Assembly: GCA_045612925.1 (NCBI GenBank)
Contig: JAZKZX010000053.1
Coordinates: 1-45,289, forward strand
DNA length: 45,289 bases
Direction of reading: 5' to 3'
Origin: UBA1189 sp045612925
GTDB taxonomy: Bacteria; Bacteroidota; Bacteroidia; Bacteroidales; Bacteroidaceae
Below are positions 41,059 through 45,289 of this stretch, one piece after another (the stretch's first letter is position 1; every line of letters begins with the position of its first letter). The notes below the pieces were generated by a model. The model searched no databases, had not been told where the DNA came from, and saw only the letters and a list, made by a program, of their open reading frames with translations. Both the position numbers and the translations under genes were made by a program.

Positions 41059-42096
41059 ATGAAAAATTTATTCATTGGAATCGATTTCTCGAAAGAAAAA
41101 ATTGATGCAACAATTATTACAGCATCAGGTCTTGAAAAATTGTCTGCACGAGTTTATGATTCGTTCGCAACTACGGTTAGTGGTTACAACAAGTTTGTCA
41201 AATGGGTAAAGAAGAACTCCAACGACATAGAAGAGTCTGCGTGGCTGTTCTGCGGAGAGAACACCGGTGATTACAGCAAACCCCTATGTAACTACCTATA
41301 TGGTAAGGGATACGACATTTGGCTTGAGAATGCGAAGTGCATCAAGGATGCTTCAGGTTTGAGACGCCTTAAGTCCGACAAGGCAGACTCTGCTATGATT
41401 GCCGAGTATGCCATGAGAAACTATGACCGAGCAGAGCTGTATGTCGCTCTGGATGAGTCACTCTCGCAACTCAGGGAACTTTTCCTGTTCAGACAAATGC
41501 TGGTGCGACAGAAACATGGATTCCAAGTAAGAAGAGGAGAAAAGAATCTGACTATGGAGAAATCATCAACCAAAACCACCATTTCCCAAATAGGAAGACA
41601 CATGGTGAACGAATGCAACAAGCAGATAGAAAAAGTTGAGAAGAAAATCAAGGATATCATCAATGCCGACGAAGAGTTGAAACACACTTACGAGTTGATA
41701 ACGACTATTCCAGGAATAGGAGCCCAAAATGCAGTATGTCTATTGACTTTTACAAACAACTTCACCCGATTTGGCTACAATGCACGCAAGATTGCATGCT
41801 ATTATGGCATCGCACCATTTGGGCGGGATTCGGGAACGAGTGTGCACTCTGATCCACATGTTCATTATATGGCAAACAGAATGCTCAAGGCCATGCTGAC
41901 ACAAGCGGCACTAGCCTCTATTAGATGTTGCGCTCCCATTTCCCATTATTACCATAGGCTGCTAAGCTTGGGAAAGAAGAAACAAGTCGCACTAAACAAT
42001 GTCAAGAACAAGCTTATTCACATCATCACGGCAATGGTGAGAAACAACCAGCCGTTTGAACCTGAATATATAAACATCAACAAATTGGTAGCATAA
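41059..42096 (+). CDS. IS110-family recombinase (DEDD transposase), first
   Basis: A 345-aa recombinase with a RuvC-like N-terminal DEDD domain: D9 (FIGIDFSKEKID), E67 (CGENTGDYS), D107 and D110 (KSDKADSAM). The middle is coiled coil; the C-terminal Transposase_20 domain has TTIPGIGAQNAV and the SGTS motif (residues 258-261) with the serine used in recombination in this family. No frameshift or truncation is visible, so it may be active. The 5' non-coding region is of bridge-RNA type, placing it in the IS110 rather than IS1111 subgroup. It differs clearly from the second copy downstream. Confidence 0.93.
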   Translation: MKNLFIGIDFSKEKIDATIITASGLEKLSARVYDSFATTVSGYNKFVKWVKKNSNDIEESAWLFCGENTGDYSKPLCNYLYGKGYDIWLENAKCIKDASGLRRLKSDKADSAMIAEYAMRNYDRAELYVALDESLSQLRELFLFRQMLVRQKHGFQVRRGEKNLTMEKSSTKTTISQIGRHMVNECNKQIEKVEKKIKDIINADEELKHTYELITTIPGIGAQNAVCLLTFTNNFTRFGYNARKIACYYGIAPFGRDSGTSVHSDPHVHYMANRMLKAMLTQAALASIRCCAPISHYYHRLLSLGKKKQVALNNVKNKLIHIITAMVRNNQPFEPEYININKLVA

Positions 42097-42180
42097 TCAA
42101 AAATAAACGGAAAATAGTTTGGTTTTTAACATAGAAAGCGAAATTAGTTGCATCGCTTCGCTCTCAACTGGGCGGCTTTG
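42097..42180. other. right end of the first IS110 element
   Basis: A short A/T-rich segment after the recombinase stop, changing at about 42150 into repeat sequence (GCATCGCTTCGC, GGGCGGCTTTGCCGCC). IS110 elements lack terminal inverted repeats, so the exact end cannot be set by eye. Confidence 0.4.
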
Positions 42181-42182
42181 CC

Positions 42183-42415
42183 GCCGACGCGAAAGGAGCG
42201 TCGGTTAACTTACAGTTTTCCTCCTTCGCACCTCGGCATAGATTAAGCAAGCTTATCTCTGCTCTCGGTTTGGCGTCGGTTGCGACGGCAGCGCGGAGCT
42301 TTAGCGCTGCTTGCGACGAAGGGGAGGTTTATCTCCCCCAGAGGAGTGTGCTTTAGCACCATAAGGTTTATCGGCACCAAGGAGTGCAGCTTGCTGCTTA
42401 ATTCATCCGGAGGTA
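42183..42415 (-). repeat. dispersed palindromic element (copy 2)
   Basis: Reverse-strand copy of the element at 37.3 kb: 42183-42286 aligns with 37323-37428. Beyond it are extra hairpins: GCAGCGCGGAGCTTTAGCGC around 42289-42308, GGGGAGGTTTATCTCCCC around 42322-42339 and GCAGCTTGCTGC near 42388-42399. It fills the gap between the two IS110 elements. Confidence 0.75.
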
Positions 42416-42504
42416 CGCACAAGAGAAACGCGTGCGAAAGTCTGTGCGGTCTGTGCGGTCCTTTAGATTTGCAGAGTAAAAAACAAAGGCAGAGAAATAA
42501 TCCC

Positions 42505-42674
42505 TACCTTTGTAAGAGTTAACCAAAGGAGAGAGGTGAACTAGTGTGTCGTCCAGCCTCATGAGCTATACACAGAAACAGTCCTCTTCTCCTTTCCGTT
42601 GAACGGAAGAGCCAACTATATTTGTAGGTTCAAAGACCTAATAAAGGATGCAGTTAGTTCAACTCCCGGTTAAC
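42505..42674 (+). ncRNA. candidate bridge RNA of the second IS110 element
   Basis: A TACCTTTG box (42505-42512) is followed by a structured region bounded by GTTAACC (42518-42524) and GGTTAAC (42668-42674). Inside, AAAGGAGAGAGG (42525-42536) pairs with CCTCTTCTCCTTT (42583-42595) over 12 bp with one bulged T, enclosing a 46-nt loop. Further hairpins are TTCCGTT/AACGGAA (about 42594-42608) and TAGGT/ACCTA (42625-42640). No -33 TTTG occurs 20 bp upstream; as in described IS110 elements it might be supplied by the right end in the circular form. Guide sequences were not checked. Confidence 0.6.
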
Positions 42675-42698
42675 ATAAACTTATAACAATGCAAAGAT

Positions 42699-43703
42699 AT
42701 GGAAAAAGATCATTACATCGGAGTGGACATCTCAAAAAAGACGATTGACGTGGCAATTTATGTCAAGAACCAAGCAAAGAAGGATGCTTTCCCTCACGAA
42801 ACCTTCTCGAATTCAGAAGAAGGATTCAAGGATATGAAGAAATGGTTGCGCAAGCAACATGTGGTTCTTTCCAAGTCCTTGTTCTGCATGGAGGCCACAG
42901 GAAACTACACATACGAACTCTGCTTATTCCTTGAGCAATTAGGTGTTGCTTACTCAATACAAAGTCCTCTCCATTTGAAACGATCTTTTGGATTGACACA
43001 CGGCAAGAATGACAAAGTAGACGCTTCTCGTATCGCCTACTATGCCTATCTCCATCGTGAGGACATCAAACTTTCCAAATTGGCTTCAGATAGCGTACGC
43101 AAGCTAAAAGCCTTAATTGCAGAGAGAAAGAGCCTTGTGGTAGAGATTGCACGCTGTAAGTCACAACTCAAGGAAGTGGGCGAACATGCACCAAGTGCAG
43201 GTACCGTAAAGCGCACAGAAGCGCTACAGGAATTTCTCGAGAGTCAGGTTGAATCCATTGAAGAGGAAATGGCCCAGACTATAGAAGCCGATGAGCAAAT
43301 GAAAACCAATTATAATCTGTTGCTATCTATTGACGGCATAGGTATAGTTAACGCCATTAACACGATAATAGCGACACATAACTTTGCAATGTTTGATAAT
43401 GCCAGACAGTATGCAAGCTATATCGGAGTAGCACCATTTGAGCATACATCGGGAACAAGCGTACGGGGTAGAACCCATGTGGAACCTGGCGCAAAAACGC
43501 TGAAAGCTGACTTGACTGGAGCCGTAAGATCATGCATAAATCACGACAAGGAAATCAGAAAATATTATGACCGAAAGATTGCAGAAGGAAAAGCTTTTGG
43601 AATCGTCGCAAATGCCATTAAGTTCAAATTGCTACTTAGAATGTTCGCTGTCATCAAGCGCGGGACTCCATTCGTAAGGAAACCGGATTTTATTTATCAA
43701 TAA
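42699..43703 (+). CDS. IS110-family recombinase, second
   Basis: A 334-aa DEDD recombinase with D10 (HYIGVDISKKTID), E65 (FCMEATGNY), D105 and D108 (GKNDKVDAS), a coiled-coil middle, SIDGIGIVNAINT, and the SGTS motif at residues 251-254. It is intact. Sequence between the motifs differs widely from the first recombinase, so these are two different IS elements and not a tandem duplication. The starting ATG lies 25 nt after the ncRNA-bounding inverted repeat. Confidence 0.93.
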   Translation: MEKDHYIGVDISKKTIDVAIYVKNQAKKDAFPHETFSNSEEGFKDMKKWLRKQHVVLSKSLFCMEATGNYTYELCLFLEQLGVAYSIQSPLHLKRSFGLTHGKNDKVDASRIAYYAYLHREDIKLSKLASDSVRKLKALIAERKSLVVEIARCKSQLKEVGEHAPSAGTVKRTEALQEFLESQVESIEEEMAQTIEADEQMKTNYNLLLSIDGIGIVNAINTIIATHNFAMFDNARQYASYIGVAPFEHTSGTSVRGRTHVEPGAKTLKADLTGAVRSCINHDKEIRKYYDRKIAEGKAFGIVANAIKFKLLLRMFAVIKRGTPFVRKPDFIYQ

Positions 43704-43764
43704 ACATCAAAAAATCTGCAAATTTATTTGGTGATATCCTATATTTCGCGTTGACAAATAATCA

Positions 43765-44775
43765 TCAATCTCGCAACAATGCTCTCAACTCCTCTTCGGT
43801 GGGGAGGTAGGTCAGATACTTGGCTGCAAAGATTTGCTTTTCATCTTTGGGAAGTGTATACTCTACCACCGTATTGTTCTTCTCGGCACAGAGCACGATA
43901 CCTATTGGAGGGTTGTCGCCAGGATTCATAAGTTCGCGTGTATAATAGTTTACATACATCTGCATTTGTCCAAGATCTTGATGCGTGAGCGTGTCAATTT
44001 TCAAATCAATGAGGACATAGCAGCGTGCCAAGATGTTGTAGAATACGAGGTCGATATAGAAATGTTGGTCGTCGAAGGATATGCGTTTCTGCCGTGCCAC
44101 GAAGCAATAGCCACGGCCCAACTCCAAGAGGAAGTGTTGTAGCTTGGATATGATTAGCTGCTCCAAGTCTCCCTCCAAGAAGTGCTCGCCCTGTGGGATG
44201 CCCAAGAACTCCAGAACATACGGGTCGCGGATAATCTCCTTCGGTGCCAAGGCCTGTGGCTCCGAGCGCTTGATTTCCCGTTTTACAGCATCCTTATCTC
44301 TACTCGCCAGCATGCGCTCGTAGTATAATGTATTTATTTGGCGTTCCAGTTGACGTGAGCTCCAATTCTCTGCGATGCACTCTGTTAGATAATAGTCTCG
44401 TGCCACCCCGTCTTGCACCTTCAGAAGGGTGCGCCAATGTGTCCAGCTCAATTTGTCACGCAGTGCGTGACCTTTTGGGAAACACAGGTAGAACTGCCTC
44501 ATCATCTTTAGATTGGTAGTGCTGAAACCATTACCATATTCTTCAGACAACTGTTTTGAGAGAGAGGAAATAATGCTTTTCCCGTATTCAGCACGCTGAT
44601 TGCCCTTCTGCTCATGTTCTACGATACACCTGCCTATCTGCCAATAGGTGTTCACCACAGTAGTGTTGACGGTGCGCACAATATGGTTTCGTGCATCATC
44701 AAGCAACTGTTTGATTTGTGTAAAGAGCGTATCTTCAGATACAATCAGGTTCTTTCCCATAGTCGACTCCATCAT
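43765..44775 (-). CDS. YhcG/DUF1016 family PD-(D/E)XK nuclease
   Basis: A 331- or 336-aa protein, starting at ATG 44760 (MGKNLIV) or 44775 (MMESTMG). The N-terminal DUF1016_N region has VNTYWQIGRCIVEHEQKG, GFSTTNLKMMRQFYLCFP and LSWTHWRTLL; the C-terminal nuclease fold has FYIDLVFYNILARCYVLIDL with K after, then LTHQDLGQMQMYVNYYTRE. Within the fold the usual E-x-K appears as D-L-K, as in part of the family. Such genes often accompany restriction-modification loci; here it is alone, near the IS110 pair. Role in defence is inferred from family context only. The open frame to 44988 runs past the promoter and is not used. Confidence 0.88.
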   Translation of the reverse strand: MMESTMGKNLIVSEDTLFTQIKQLLDDARNHIVRTVNTTVVNTYWQIGRCIVEHEQKGNQRAEYGKSIISSLSKQLSEEYGNGFSTTNLKMMRQFYLCFPKGHALRDKLSWTHWRTLLKVQDGVARDYYLTECIAENWSSRQLERQINTLYYERMLASRDKDAVKREIKRSEPQALAPKEIIRDPYVLEFLGIPQGEHFLEGDLEQLIISKLQHFLLELGRGYCFVARQKRISFDDQHFYIDLVFYNILARCYVLIDLKIDTLTHQDLGQMQMYVNYYTRELMNPGDNPPIGIVLCAEKNNTVVEYTLPKDEKQIFAAKYLTYLPTEEELRALLRD

Positions 44776-44800
44776 ATTATATAACAATCTTGTTAGGTTG

Positions 44801-44832
44801 CAAATGTACGAAGAATCGAGCGAAAAAGCAAA
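44801..44832 (-). promoter_or_regulatory. promoter of the YhcG-type gene
   Basis: On the minus strand: -33 TTTG (44829-44832), spacer CTTTTTCGCTCGATTCTTCG (20 bp), -7 TACATTTG (44801-44808). The spacer beginning matches that of the ribosomal-protein promoters. Confidence 0.75.
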
Positions 44833-44998
44833 TCTCAACGGACGATGAAAATAGATAGTCCATTGCCCACCCTCGGCATTACCAAAAGCACGAAGAGCCC
44901 ACCCCGCAAACCCCACATTCAGGAGAACAATTAGGTGAGCCTCCCACATAAAACAAAAAAAATCCCTATAAATTTTACACACTTTCACAAAAAAAGAC

Positions 44999-45006
44999 TA
45001 TCTTTG
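44999..45006 (+). promoter_or_regulatory. -7 box for the secreted protein gene
   Basis: TATCTTTG, about 100 bp before the ATG at 45107, leaving a long A-rich leader. Confidence 0.6.
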
Positions 45007-45106
45007 CCCCGAATTAGGTATTTTGCAAAGCCTATGTGACAATTTTAAGGATAAAAGAAGAAAAAACACTTAACAAACTTATTTATAAACTAAAAACAAA
45101 ACAATT

Positions 45107-45289
45107 ATGAGAAAAATTACTCTTTTGTTTGCTTCGTTGTTCCTCATGATGGGTTCAGCGTGGGCACAGTGGGATGGTTATAAACTGAAATCAGTTTCTA
45201 CCACACCTGCAACAACACTCGAAAGTGGTTACTATGTAATCTACAACAATGGTCGTGGTACATTCATGAATTCAGAGGGTGCTCTGGGT
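45107..45289 (+). CDS. secreted protein, N-terminal part only
   Basis: ATG 45107 opens a frame that runs off the window. A signal peptide MRKITLLFASLFLMMGSAWA is followed by QWDGYKLKSVSTTPATTLES and GYYVIYNNGRGTFMNSEG. It is exported; family unknown. The ESGYYVIYNNGRG text is like the start of large surface or glycan-related proteins in Bacteroidales, but nothing more can be said from 61 residues. Confidence 0.75.
   Translation, partial: MRKITLLFASLFLMMGSAWAQWDGYKLKSVSTTPATTLESGYYVIYNNGRGTFMNSEGALG

Larger units (their letters stand above)
40829..43760 (+). mobile_element. pair of unlike IS110-family insertion sequences in tandem
   Basis: Two intact IS110-type recombinase genes in the same direction, each with a non-coding promoter-bearing 5' region, separated by a dispersed palindromic repeat. 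Limits are approximate since the family has no terminal inverted repeats. The surrounding repeats suggest the elements inserted into or next to palindromic targets, a habit known for the family. Confidence 0.7.

Noticed and set aside
44776..44988. 71-residue N-terminal extension of the YhcG gene
   Set aside because: It runs past the TACATTTG promoter at 44801-44808, so it cannot be in the transcript, and is not family-like.

Overview
The window reads as chromosomal DNA of a member of the order Bacteroidales (phylum Bacteroidota), most likely Prevotella-like or a close relative. This rests on Bacteroidota-type promoters (-7 box TAnnTTTG, -33 TTTG) in front of many genes, an N-succinylornithine-type carbamoyltransferase in place of ordinary ArgF, a GldH lipoprotein beside a PSP1/RicT-like gene, a smalltalk-type micro-protein, a Wzc/Wza pair and a LeuA2/CimA-type synthase. 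Genus cannot be fixed from the sequence alone. No tRNA, rRNA or CRISPR array was seen.

Layout. 1-5.2 kb: start of rplS (minus), then manC, greA with a terminator-bearing leader, a HIT protein, lipoate ligase, a CPBP membrane protease and rpsO. 5.2-10.4 kb: gldH and a RicT-like gene (minus), a DPP IV-like peptidase and holB. 10.5-17.2 kb, all minus: argB and argF', an acyltransferase, a bile-acid-symporter-family transporter, ackA and pta. 17.4-24.9 kb: LeuA2/CimA-type synthase, a DUF389 membrane protein (minus), about 1.1 kb of repeats and a leader RNA, ilvE, a porin-like protein and ftcD. 25-28.8 kb: ftsW, murG and trkH. 29-32.2 kb (minus): the wza-wzc exopolysaccharide export/kinase pair. 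32.4-37.9 kb: a conserved unknown gene, a coiled-coil protein, zapA, rny, rplY, pth and an S4-domain protein. 38-45.3 kb is the accessory part: a 713-aa orphan with three C-terminal zinc ribbons, a smalltalk micro-protein, two different IS110-family elements each preceded by a probable bridge-RNA region, a YhcG/DUF1016 PD-(D/E)XK nuclease, and the start of a secreted protein.

How genes work together. ackA and pta form the acetate/ATP branch; argB and argF' are consecutive-pathway arginine genes overlapping by 4 bp; ftsW and murG are divisome/peptidoglycan genes found here away from the rest of the dcw cluster; zapA, the coiled-coil protein and rny form one transcription unit; Wza exports what the Wzc kinase/co-polymerase helps make.

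Most worth following up: (1) the two IS110 elements with TACCTTTG promoters about 190-200 nt before the recombinase and strong stem-loops in between; (2) a promoter module (TTTG, a conserved 20-bp spacer, TAnnTTTG) shared by rplS, rpsO, rplY, ilvE and the YhcG gene, with decayed tandem copies in front of rpsO and rplY; (3) compact promoter-terminator leaders in front of greA and ilvE; (4) the zinc-ribbon orphan; (5) several dispersed palindromic repeat families, one of which abuts or enters the smalltalk coding region.
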